Source: Enorma phocaeensis
GTDB lineage: Bacteria > Actinomycetota > Coriobacteriia > Coriobacteriales > Coriobacteriaceae
DNA: 64,000 nucleotides
Direction: 5' to 3'
Assembly (NCBI RefSeq): GCF_900186505.1
Contig: NZ_LT891969.1
Coordinates: 310,001 to 374,000 of the forward strand
The position numbers and the translations under genes are program-made. The first letter of the stretch is position 1. The number at the start of each line of letters is the position of its first letter. Positions 1 to 7,288 of the stretch are shown here, piece after piece. The notes under the pieces were generated by a model. It worked only from the letters and a program-made list of their open reading frames with translations, ran no database searches and was not told where the DNA came from.

Positions 1-768
1 ACCGAGCAGGTGCCGGTCGCTTCGATCGAACGCGCGGTAGGGGAGGTCTTCGACCTGCGCCCCGGTGCGATCATCCGCGACCTCAAGCTCCGCCGCCCCA
101 TCTACCAGAAGACGGCAGCCTACGGTCACTTCGGTCGCGATGATGCCGATTTTACCTGGGAGCGCCTCGACCGTGTTGCGGAGCTTCGCGCCTTCTGCGG
201 TCTCGATGCCGCTTCACCTGCGTCCCATGGGTTTGCGGAGGTCGACGTGCGCCTCGCCTGCGCAGGCGACCTCGATGCGGTTTGCGAGCTCTACCGTACC
301 GCCTGCCAGGATATGGAGGGCAAGCCCTACGATATCGAATGGGTCTGGGGGAACTACCCCACGCGCGAGGGCCTCGGAGCCAACATCGCCGCCGGCGAAC
401 TGCTCGTCGCCGAGCTTGATGGAAAGATCGCGGGCGCTTGCCTGGTGAACAACGCTGTCGAGCCCGCTTACGATGTCGCGCGGTGGCGTATCGATGTTCC
501 GCAGCCTCAGGTTGCCATCCTGCACCTGGTGGTCGTCGACCCGGATGCCCGCGGGCGGGGGATCGCGAAGGCGCTCGTTGATGCTTCGGCGCGCTTCGCG
601 CGCGAGCAGGGTTACGCTACGGTGCGCCTTGACGTGTTCGACAACAATGACGCGGCCGTCCATCTGTATCTCGCGCATGGGTACGAGGACCGTGGCATCT
701 TCACGCTCTCCTATGATGACGGCGTGGTCCATGCTGCCCACCTCATGGAGCTGGATCTGCGGGCGTAA
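1..768 (+). CDS. metK: S-adenosylmethionine synthetase C-terminus fused to a GNAT N-acetyltransferase domain (5' end outside window)
   Basis: The frame is open from base 1, so the gene starts upstream of the window. Codons 1-67 match the end of MetK, which makes S-adenosylmethionine from methionine and ATP: the family block VFDLRPGAIIRDL is followed by RPIYQKTAAYGHFGR and DFTWERLD. MetK normally stops here. Instead the frame continues through a short linker and a complete GNAT domain at about residues 79-255, with a beta4/motif-A stretch HLVVVDPDARGRGIAKAL carrying the acetyl-CoA pyrophosphate loop RGRGIA, then a typical end (DVFDNNDAAVHLYLAHGYE). No stop or start signal separates the parts. 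The acetyl acceptor is unknown. A GTG at base 10 could be mistaken for a start, but it lies inside the MetK homology. The MetK and GNAT assignments are firm; the purpose of the fusion is not known. Confidence 0.88.
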   Translation, partial: TEQVPVASIERAVGEVFDLRPGAIIRDLKLRRPIYQKTAAYGHFGRDDADFTWERLDRVAELRAFCGLDAASPASHGFAEVDVRLACAGDLDAVCELYRTACQDMEGKPYDIEWVWGNYPTREGLGANIAAGELLVAELDGKIAGACLVNNAVEPAYDVARWRIDVPQPQVAILHLVVVDPDARGRGIAKALVDASARFAREQGYATVRLDVFDNNDAAVHLYLAHGYEDRGIFTLSYDDGVVHAAHLMELDLRA

Positions 769-818
769 TCGACTCCACATGAAGAATGCTGTTCGACCGG
801 GGGATGGCCTTTGGTAAA

Positions 819-883
819 AAAGCATCGCATGAGCGACAAAAATGCTCGATTCTGAGCCGAATATGTCGGATATGCGATGCTTT
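819..883. repeat. Inverted repeat, 12-base arms, upstream of priA
   Basis: AAAGCATCGCAT (819-830) is repeated as its exact reverse complement ATGCGATGCTTT (872-883), separated by 41 bases. The arms are too far apart and lack a T-run for a simple terminator of the metK fusion gene, though they lie 51 bases after its stop. A long cruciform, an RNA hairpin or a pair of protein sites are all possible. Confidence 0.6.
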
Positions 884-946
884 CCGGCGCCTGATCTGGA
901 ACGTTTGCGGTCAGGAGGCGTTCGGTCGCAGTATTCGGCGTCGGCG

Positions 947-984
947 TATCATGTTCGTGCTTGGCTATCATGTTCTTGCTTGGC
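947..984 (+). repeat. Tandem 19-base repeat just upstream of priA
   Basis: TATCATGTTCGTGCTTGGC (947-965) is followed immediately by TATCATGTTCTTGCTTGGC (966-984), identical at 18 of 19 positions. The second copy ends 22 bases before the priA start codon, so the pair lies in the promoter or leader region. Each copy opens with a -10-like TATCAT. A regulatory role is inference. Confidence 0.6.
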
Positions 985-1006
985 AATAATGCGGTGAGGA
1001 AGGGGC

Positions 1007-3592
1007 ATGGTTTTGCAGGCGAGTCTATTCGACGACGATTCCTGGAAAGACGGGCCTTCTGAAGAAGGGGGCATGGTGAATGGCGCCCCATGTGCGGCAA
1101 GCGATGCTCCTCTTCCTTTCGCGACTCCCATTGCCGCGCTTGATGCCGGGCAATCTGGTTCCATGCGGACGAAGTCGTTCCAAGCCTTCGCCTCCGTCCT
1201 TGTAGACATTCCCACGCGCTCGCTGGCGGAGCCCTTCGCCTACGCCATCCCTGCGAAACTCGAAGATGACTGCCTTGTTGGATGCACGGTGCTGGTGAGC
1301 TTTGGCAGGCGCCCGGCCCTCGGCTACGTGGTAGCTCGGGCGCAGAGCTTGGCGAAGCTGCCCGGGACGGAAGGACTCGATCCGGCACGCGTCAAGCCCG
1401 TACGCGACGTTCTTGCGCCGCCGGCATTCTCCGAGACATCTGCGCAGGTGGCGCTCTGGATGGCACGAGAATATGTGGCATCCTCGGCAGAGTGCCTGAG
1501 GCTGTTTCTCCCGCCGGGAGGGACGCCCAGGCTTCGTCGAGCGGATGATGGCGGCTACGAGCTTGTAAAGCCCGCAGTGAAAGAGGTTCGGGCGCGCTGG
1601 GTCTCCCTTACCGAGGAGGGCCGCAGCTTCGAGCCTCCTGCACGCGCGACGCGCCAACGCCAACTCATCGAGGCGCTCTCATGCGGTCCGGTGACCACGC
1701 ACGAGCTGAACGCGCTCTACGCCGATATGTCCGCAGCCATCCGCGCACTCGAGAAGCGCGGCGTGGTCGCAGTCGAGGAGCGGCGCGCCTGGCGCGGTGG
1801 CGGCGCGGGCGAAGCCCGTCTCTCGTCTGCCGTCGCCCGTCCGCCGGAGCATCTGACTGAAGGCCAAGAGCGCGCGCTCTCCGCCATCGATGACGCTCGC
1901 CGAGCGGGTGCGGGAGACGTGGTCGTGATCGACGGGGTCACCGGTTCGGGCAAGACCGAGGTCTACCTCTCCGCCATCGAGCGCGTTATCGCAGACGGCG
2001 GCTCAGCATGCGTCCTCGTTCCCGAGATCTCGCTCACCGCCCAGACGGTCGGTCGTTTCCGTTCGCGCTTCGGTGACATGGTGGCGGTCTTCCATTCGCG
2101 CCTCTCCGCTGGCGAGCGCCTCGACCAATGGGACATGGTGCGCTCCGGTGCGGCCCGCGTCGTGGTGGGTGCCCGTTCGGCGCTCTTCTGTCCGCTTGAG
2201 AAGCTCGGGATCATCATCATCGACGAGGAGCACGAGCAGAGCTACAAGCAGTCCTCGAACCCACGCTATCATGCACGAGAGGTCGCGGCTGAGATGGCCA
2301 AGCGCCACGGCTGCCCGCTCGTGCTCGGTTCGGCCACGCCGTCCGCCGAGGCGCTCGCGCGCTGCGAGCGGGGGATCGTGGACGAGCAGCGCTGGACTCG
2401 GGTCGAGATGCCCGAGCGCCCCGGCGGCGCGAAGCTTCCGAGCGTCACCATCTGCGATCTTCGGCGCGAGTTCATGGGCGGTGGACGGTCGATCTTCTCA
2501 CGCGAGCTCTCTGGCGCGTTGCTCGAGGTCGCCGAGCGCCGGGAGAAGGCGGTGCTGCTGCACAACCGTCGCGGATTCGCGCCGTTCCTGATGTGCCGCG
2601 AATGCGGATGCGTTCCCACCTGCCGCCACTGCTCGACGGCCTTGACCTACCATGAACGGACCCACACGCTCGAATGCCATACCTGCGGGGCGACCTATCG
2701 CGTTCGCCCGTACCCCGCCCAGGGCTCGAGGTGTCCCAAGTGCGGCAGCCCCTATCTGGCTAAGATGGGCCTCGGCACCCAACAGGTCGAGGACGCCTTG
2801 CGCCAGCTTATGCCGGAACATGTCGAGGTCATCCGCATGGATGCCGATTCGACCCGCGGCAAGGACGGCCATGCCAAGCTGCTCGAGCGCTTCGATGCCG
2901 CGGAATGCGCGGTCCTGCTGGGTACGCAGATGATTGCCAAGGGCCTCGATTTCCCCGAGGTGACGCTAGTCGGCGTTGTGAACGCCGACTATGCCCTCAA
3001 GATGCCCGACTTCCGCGCTTCCGAACGTGCCTACGACCTGCTCGAGCAGGTCGCCGGTCGCGCCGGCCGCGGAGAGCGCGCGGGTCGCGTTATCATCCAG
3101 ACCTATCTGCCTGATGATCCCGTCATTCGCGCCGTTGTCAATCACGACCGGTCCATCTTCACGGACCACGACCTCGCAACGCGCTCTGATGCTGGTTATC
3201 CGCCGTTCGTGAGGCTTGTGAACGTCGTGTGCCGCGGGCGGGACGAGCGCGAGGTGTCGTCCTATATCGATGCGCTTGCCAGCCATGTACGCGACCGGCT
3301 GGGAATCACCGGCTTTCAAGAGCGGCCGGGACGCGAGCATGTAGGGCATGCGGGCGCTTGCGGCGCGAAGCCGGGGAGCTCTCTTTGCGGGGGAGCGGGG
3401 GAGTCAGCGGTGGTGCTCGGGCCCACGCCTTGTGTCATCGAGCGAGCTAAAGACCGCTTCCGGTACCACTTCATCGTGAAGGCACCCATTGGGCTCGAGG
3501 TCTCTTTTGCCATCGCTAGCGCATTGGCAGATACCGGCACGAGGCCAGGTGTCGACGTGAGCGTGGACGTCGACGCATACGACTTGATGTAG
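1007..3592 (+). CDS. priA: Primosomal protein N' (replication restart helicase PriA)
   Basis: PriA is a 3'-5' DNA helicase that recognises stalled forks and loads the replisome away from oriC. The 861-residue product has the N-terminal DNA-binding region (DIPTRSLAEPFAYAIP to about residue 180), Walker A GVTGSGKTEVY near residue 310, the DEEH box in IIIIDEEHEQSYKQ near 405, and the PriA zinc-binding insert of paired cysteines between about residues 529 and 578 (CRECGC, CRHC, CHTC, CPKC). The helicase C-domain follows with QVAGRAGRGERAGRV. The ATG at 1007 has GGAAGGGG just upstream; it gives about 50 residues of low-complexity N-terminal extension before the conserved region, so an internal ATG at 1163 is an alternative start. 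It is followed by def, fmt and rsmB, a common actinobacterial order. Confidence 0.96.
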   Translation: MVLQASLFDDDSWKDGPSEEGGMVNGAPCAASDAPLPFATPIAALDAGQSGSMRTKSFQAFASVLVDIPTRSLAEPFAYAIPAKLEDDCLVGCTVLVSFGRRPALGYVVARAQSLAKLPGTEGLDPARVKPVRDVLAPPAFSETSAQVALWMAREYVASSAECLRLFLPPGGTPRLRRADDGGYELVKPAVKEVRARWVSLTEEGRSFEPPARATRQRQLIEALSCGPVTTHELNALYADMSAAIRALEKRGVVAVEERRAWRGGGAGEARLSSAVARPPEHLTEGQERALSAIDDARRAGAGDVVVIDGVTGSGKTEVYLSAIERVIADGGSACVLVPEISLTAQTVGRFRSRFGDMVAVFHSRLSAGERLDQWDMVRSGAARVVVGARSALFCPLEKLGIIIIDEEHEQSYKQSSNPRYHAREVAAEMAKRHGCPLVLGSATPSAEALARCERGIVDEQRWTRVEMPERPGGAKLPSVTICDLRREFMGGGRSIFSRELSGALLEVAERREKAVLLHNRRGFAPFLMCRECGCVPTCRHCSTALTYHERTHTLECHTCGATYRVRPYPAQGSRCPKCGSPYLAKMGLGTQQVEDALRQLMPEHVEVIRMDADSTRGKDGHAKLLERFDAAECAVLLGTQMIAKGLDFPEVTLVGVVNADYALKMPDFRASERAYDLLEQVAGRAGRGERAGRVIIQTYLPDDPVIRAVVNHDRSIFTDHDLATRSDAGYPPFVRLVNVVCRGRDEREVSSYIDALASHVRDRLGITGFQERPGREHVGHAGACGAKPGSSLCGGAGESAVVLGPTPCVIERAKDRFRYHFIVKAPIGLEVSFAIASALADTGTRPGVDVSVDVDAYDLM

Positions 3593-3699
3593 CAGGCACA
3601 TGCGCTCGCGTAGGCACCAGGTCGGGCGCTTGCGCGGAAGGGGCGGATCGCATCCAAGCGGTATTCCGGTGAATGCGCATGTGCCCGCCCCGTTGAGGA

Positions 3700-3705
3700 T
3701 ACAAT
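3700..3705 (+). promoter_or_regulatory. -10-like TACAAT upstream of def
   Basis: TACAAT lies 34 bases before the preferred def start codon at 3740. No good -35 hexamer is seen at 17 bases spacing. The same hexamer recurs before acpP and thyA in this window. If it is the -10 box, transcription would begin past the ATG at 3704, favouring the 3740 start. Confidence 0.35.
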
Positions 3706-3739
3706 GGGAACGATTATTCTTCGTTGCGAAAGGGATCCC

Positions 3740-4276
3740 ATGGAAGTGAACGGTATCGTCTTGTCCCCCGACCCGCGCCTCCGCCAGGAATGCGCTGCGA
3801 TCGAGGAGATCACGCCCGAAATCTGCTCGCTCGCCGAGCGCATGAAGGAGGAGATGTTCGACAACGGCGGCTGCGGCCTCGCTGCGCCGCAGGTGGGCGA
3901 GCTCATCCAACTCGTTATCGTCGATACGGAGTATCGCTCGCGCGACGACTACGATCCGATCGTCCTCATCAACCCCGTTATCGTCGAGCAATCGGACAAC
4001 TTGGTCCCCTCCTCGGAGGGATGTCTGTCTATCCCCGGCATCAATTGCGAGATCAAGCGCCCCGACCGTGTGGTGGTCGAGGCGTACGACCTAGACGCCA
4101 ACCTTATGCGCTACGAGGCCGAGGGCGATTTGTTCTGCGTGTGCCTGCAGCATGAGATCGATCACTTGCATGGCATCACGATGTTTGAGCGACTCGAGCC
4201 GCGTCAGCGCATGCGGGCGCTCCATGACTACCAGGAAGCGCTTGCGCGCGGCGCACAGCCAGGCGAGACCGAATAG
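3740..4276 (+). CDS. def: Peptide deformylase
   Basis: Removes the formyl group from N-terminal formyl-methionine of nascent proteins; a metal enzyme in the cytosol. All three family motifs are present in the 178-residue product: GCGLAAPQVG near residue 44, EGCLSIPG near 93 (metal-binding Cys) and QHEIDH near 137-142 (two metal-binding His and the catalytic Glu). I chose the ATG at 3740 because it has AAAGGGA at normal spacing and begins at the family's usual N-terminus; the frame is open to another ATG at 3704 that would add 12 residues. It is followed by fmt, the enzyme that adds the formyl group to initiator tRNA, a conserved pairing. Confidence 0.96.
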   Translation: MEVNGIVLSPDPRLRQECAAIEEITPEICSLAERMKEEMFDNGGCGLAAPQVGELIQLVIVDTEYRSRDDYDPIVLINPVIVEQSDNLVPSSEGCLSIPGINCEIKRPDRVVVEAYDLDANLMRYEAEGDLFCVCLQHEIDHLHGITMFERLEPRQRMRALHDYQEALARGAQPGETE

Positions 4277-4373
4277 CCTGCTCGGCTTCAGCTTGATGTA
4301 ACCGCTGGTACGCAGCTGAGATGCGGACGGTTCGGCGAGGACTGCGCACTCGTTGGATGGAAGGAGACCAACC

Positions 4374-5309
4374 ATGAAGGTGGTATTCATGGGGACGCCG
4401 GAGTTCGCCGTTCCCTCGCTCAGGGCTCTTGCAGATGCCTTCGAGGTGGCGCTCGTCGTCACGCGCCCCGACGCCGTGCGCTCGCGCGGCAAGGCGCTCG
4501 AGCCCTCTCCGGTCAAGCGCTGCGCCTTGGAGCTGGGGCTTCCGGTCCTTGAGGCTGCCAGAATGACCGATGATGCCCTCGCTGAGCTCAAACGATGCGA
4601 TGCGGATGTGTTCTGCGTCGCCGCCTATGGCTGTATCCTGCCCGATGAGGTGCTCACTATGGCGCCAGCCGGCTGCGTGAACGTGCATGCATCGCTGCTG
4701 CCGCGCTGGCGCGGGGCGGCGCCGATCCAGCGTGCGATTCTGGCTGGCGATGAAGAGACCGGTGTCTCGATCATGCGGATCGGCCAGGGCGTCGATACGG
4801 GAGCCTACTGTGCCCAGGCATCGTGCTCTGTCCCAGGCAAGACGACCAGCGAGCTTACTGCTGAGCTGGCTGAGCTTGGCGGACGGCTGCTCGTCAAGAT
4901 GCTGCCCTCCATCGTCGCGCAGACGGCTCCCTGGCGGGAGCAGGACGAGTCGCTCGTCACGCACGCGGCTAAGATCTCCAAGGCGGAGCTCAGGCTCGAT
5001 CCTTCAGACGGAGCGCTCGAGAACGCCCGTCGCGTGCTTGCGTCCTCCGATGCAGCGCCTGCTCGCTGCGTTATCGCCGGCAAGTCTGTACGGGTGACCG
5101 CTGCAGCAGCCCCTGTTGCGCCTGATGGTGCGGTCGATGCACCGGGCGAGGGGGCTTATGCCATCAGCCATGGACGACTGCTCCTCGGTTGCGCGGGAGG
5201 CGCACTCCAAGTCGTATCGCTCAAGCCTGACGGCAAGCGCGAGATGGATGCCACGGCATGGGCGGCTGGCCAGCGCGATCACGCGGGCGCTTGGGGTCGA
5301 CTCGCATGA
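4374..5309 (+). CDS. fmt: Methionyl-tRNA formyltransferase
   Basis: Formylates methionyl-tRNA(fMet) with 10-formyltetrahydrofolate for translation initiation. The 311-residue product begins MKVVFMGTPEFAVPSL, the family's standard start, and carries the formyltransferase core HASLLPRWRGAAPIQRAI near residues 104-121, followed by GVSIMRIGQGVDTGAY. A C-terminal tRNA-binding domain occupies about residues 205-311. The ATG at 4374 is preceded by AAGGAG at good spacing; an upstream in-frame ATG at 4353 adds seven non-conserved residues and is less likely. The stop codon overlaps the rsmB start (ATGA at 5306-5309), indicating translational coupling. Confidence 0.96.
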   Translation: MKVVFMGTPEFAVPSLRALADAFEVALVVTRPDAVRSRGKALEPSPVKRCALELGLPVLEAARMTDDALAELKRCDADVFCVAAYGCILPDEVLTMAPAGCVNVHASLLPRWRGAAPIQRAILAGDEETGVSIMRIGQGVDTGAYCAQASCSVPGKTTSELTAELAELGGRLLVKMLPSIVAQTAPWREQDESLVTHAAKISKAELRLDPSDGALENARRVLASSDAAPARCVIAGKSVRVTAAAAPVAPDGAVDAPGEGAYAISHGRLLLGCAGGALQVVSLKPDGKREMDATAWAAGQRDHAGAWGRLA

Positions 5310-6790
5310 CGGGGGCGTCTCCCGCACGCCGCGTGGCACTCGATATCCTCCTCGACCTCGAGGATTCGGGTGCCTACGCTCGCGATGCGCTCGATGCGTC
5401 GCTTAAGGTCCGCGCCCTCGACAGGCGCGATGCCGGACTTGCCATGCGCCTCGTGCTCGGGGTGGTGGCGAGCTACGGCTGCCTCGACGACCTCATCGAT
5501 GCGTTCAGCGACAAGCCGGACCGCATGAACTCGCGTGTTCGCAACGCCCTTCGCATAGCAACCTTCGAGCTCATATACCTTGGAACGGAGCCGCGCGCAG
5601 CGGTGAGCCAGGGTGTCGAGCTTGTGCGCGACCGGGCGAGAAGCGCCACGGGATTTGCCAACGCGGTGCTTCGCCGTATCGCTGAGTGCCGCGATTCGTA
5701 TCTCGATGCCGATGACGTGCGCGAGCAAGGTGCTCGTGGTCGTTTTGCAGCGAGCATCGTCTCGCTTGCTCGGCGCGGTGGTTTACCGGAATGGTTGACC
5801 GAGCGGATCGTGGATTCCATCGGGTTCGACTCGGCCGAGGACTTGGCCGCTGCCGAGTTCGAGCCCGCGCCTGTCGCCGTGCAGGTGAATCCGAACGACG
5901 GCGATGCGATGGAGGACCTTCAGCGCGTCGTCCGGGGTGCCGGGAACGCTCGCAAGGGGTTTGGAGAGCCCTTGGCGAACGGGATCACGGTGCAGGAAGG
6001 ACAACTGCCCGGTGCTGTACTCGATGTGCCAAGCGCGCGACTGGTAGGCACCGATTTGCTCAAGCGCTCCGGGGTGGCTGTCTGCGATCTCAACGCCCAG
6101 GTCGTTGCCACGGCTGCGTTGGCAGAGGGCCGCTGCCTCGAGGTCGGGTCCGGGCGCGGTACCAAGACGTTCGTCATGACTGCCCAAGCGCAGCGCTTGG
6201 GCATCGCTTGCAGTTCGGTGGCTCTCGAGCTCTCCCGGCGCAAGACGAGCTTGAACCGCCGTCGTCTTGAGCGGGCTGGTCTTGCGGAGGGGGTGCGCTT
6301 CGTAACCGGTGACGGATGCGACCTCGACCAATCGCTTCGGGACATCGATGGCGAGGCGGAGGGGCGGGCGCTCTTCGCAAGCGTGCTCGTCGATGCTCCT
6401 TGCTCGGGTACCGGGACCATGCGCCGTCACCCCGAGATACCCTGGCGGCTGCTTCCCGTTGACGTGGACGAGGACCTTCCCGAGTTGCAACTGGCGCTTC
6501 TCACGGAGGCTGCCGGTCGCGTGATTCCGGGCGGTCAGCTCCTCTACGCGACCTGCTCGGTACTCAAGGAGGAGAACGCCTCGGTGGTCAATGCGTTTCT
6601 TGCCAGTCCCGCTGGCGCCGCTTTTTCGCTCGAGCCCGTATCCGATGCCCCTGCCTTCAGGATGGACGTCTGCAAGGGTGCTGCGGATTATGTCCGCGCT
6701 CACGAGGACGGGCGCGGTAGGTTCCAAACGGTTCCCAAACCAGATGGTTTCGACGGCCATTTCTGCGCACGCATGGTACGCAGGGGGTAG
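5306..6790 (+). CDS. rsmB: 16S rRNA cytosine(967)-C5 methyltransferase RsmB
   Basis: Methylates C5 of a cytosine in 16S rRNA using S-adenosylmethionine. The 494-residue product has an N-terminal NusB-like RNA-binding domain (about residues 8-140) and a C-terminal Rossmann methyltransferase with the SAM loop CLEVGSGRGTKT near 276. Both cysteines of the m5C mechanism are seen: motif IV DAPCSGTGTMRRHPEI near 363 and motif VI YATCSVLKEEN near 415. The ATG at 5306 overlaps the fmt stop by four bases, so this start is preferred to an upstream in-frame ATG at 5258 that would run inside fmt. It ends the metK-to-rsmB run of plus-strand genes. Confidence 0.94.
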   Translation: MTGASPARRVALDILLDLEDSGAYARDALDASLKVRALDRRDAGLAMRLVLGVVASYGCLDDLIDAFSDKPDRMNSRVRNALRIATFELIYLGTEPRAAVSQGVELVRDRARSATGFANAVLRRIAECRDSYLDADDVREQGARGRFAASIVSLARRGGLPEWLTERIVDSIGFDSAEDLAAAEFEPAPVAVQVNPNDGDAMEDLQRVVRGAGNARKGFGEPLANGITVQEGQLPGAVLDVPSARLVGTDLLKRSGVAVCDLNAQVVATAALAEGRCLEVGSGRGTKTFVMTAQAQRLGIACSSVALELSRRKTSLNRRRLERAGLAEGVRFVTGDGCDLDQSLRDIDGEAEGRALFASVLVDAPCSGTGTMRRHPEIPWRLLPVDVDEDLPELQLALLTEAAGRVIPGGQLLYATCSVLKEENASVVNAFLASPAGAAFSLEPVSDAPAFRMDVCKGAADYVRAHEDGRGRFQTVPKPDGFDGHFCARMVRRG

Positions 6791-6811
6791 CATCTTCCCG
6801 TGCGACCCCCT
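6782..6811 (+). terminator. Possible terminator after rsmB
   Basis: AGGGGGT (6782-6788) pairs with ACCCCCT (6805-6811) across a 16-base loop, followed by TTGG. It overlaps the rsmB stop codon. The loop is long and the T-run short, so this is tentative. Confidence 0.4.
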
Positions 6812-6878
6812 TTGGCTGCATAAGATATATTTCTTCCTTCGTTCGGTGCGCCCTCGCTGCCGGTGTTACGTCGCTGCG

Positions 6879-7163
6879 CTATTCGGCTTTGTGCGGGCAG
6901 TTCTCGCAGGTGTGAGCGGTGCTGTCCCCACTGGAGGCATTGGAGCCCTCGCTGGGGCCGCTCGTAGCGGAGGTGGAGGAGCCGCCGCCGCGTTGATCGG
7001 TGTTGTAGAAGCCGCTTCCCACGAACTTGATGCCGCTTGCACTGAAGACCTTCTCGGCAGCAGCGCCGCAGGAGGGACAGCTCACCTCGGGATGCTCGGT
7101 CATCGCGTGCTCGACTTCGAAAACCGTGCCGCACGAAGTGCAGCGGTAATCATAACGTGCCAT
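6879..7163 (-). CDS. FmdB-family zinc-ribbon protein
   Basis: Small 94-residue protein opening with the FmdB/CxxC_CxxC zinc ribbon: ARYDYRCTSCGTVFEVEH and then CPSCG, followed by the family's KVFSASGIKFVGSGFYNTD block. The rest is a low-complexity Gly/Ser/Thr stretch ending in a second CxxC pair (CENCPHKAE), a feature many homologs also have. Four to six cysteines could bind one or two zinc ions. Biochemical function is not established for the family; an early link to formamidase regulation gave the name. It lies downstream of the glycogen block but is separated from it by a strong hairpin (7216-7243), so it is probably transcribed on its own. Confidence 0.85.
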   Translation of the reverse strand: MARYDYRCTSCGTVFEVEHAMTEHPEVSCPSCGAAAEKVFSASGIKFVGSGFYNTDQRGGGSSTSATSGPSEGSNASSGDSTAHTCENCPHKAE

Positions 7164-7215
7164 GTTTAGTTCCCCTCAGATATCGAAGAATTGTCCACCG
7201 GATACTGTACCCGAA

Positions 7216-7243
7216 ATCGCCCCGCGCGCAATGGCGGGGCGAT
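7216..7243 (-). terminator. Hairpin terminator after the GH13-GH77 gene
   Basis: A perfect 10-base stem, ATCGCCCCGC (7216-7225) with GCGGGGCGAT (7234-7243), and an 8-base loop. Read on the minus strand it follows the GH13-GH77 stop by about 45 bases and is followed by TTCGGG. It separates that gene from the zinc-ribbon gene. Confidence 0.6.
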
Positions 7244-7288
7244 GTAGGTTCACGGCCATGCAACCGGATGGAAGCTGCGCAGACTCCT

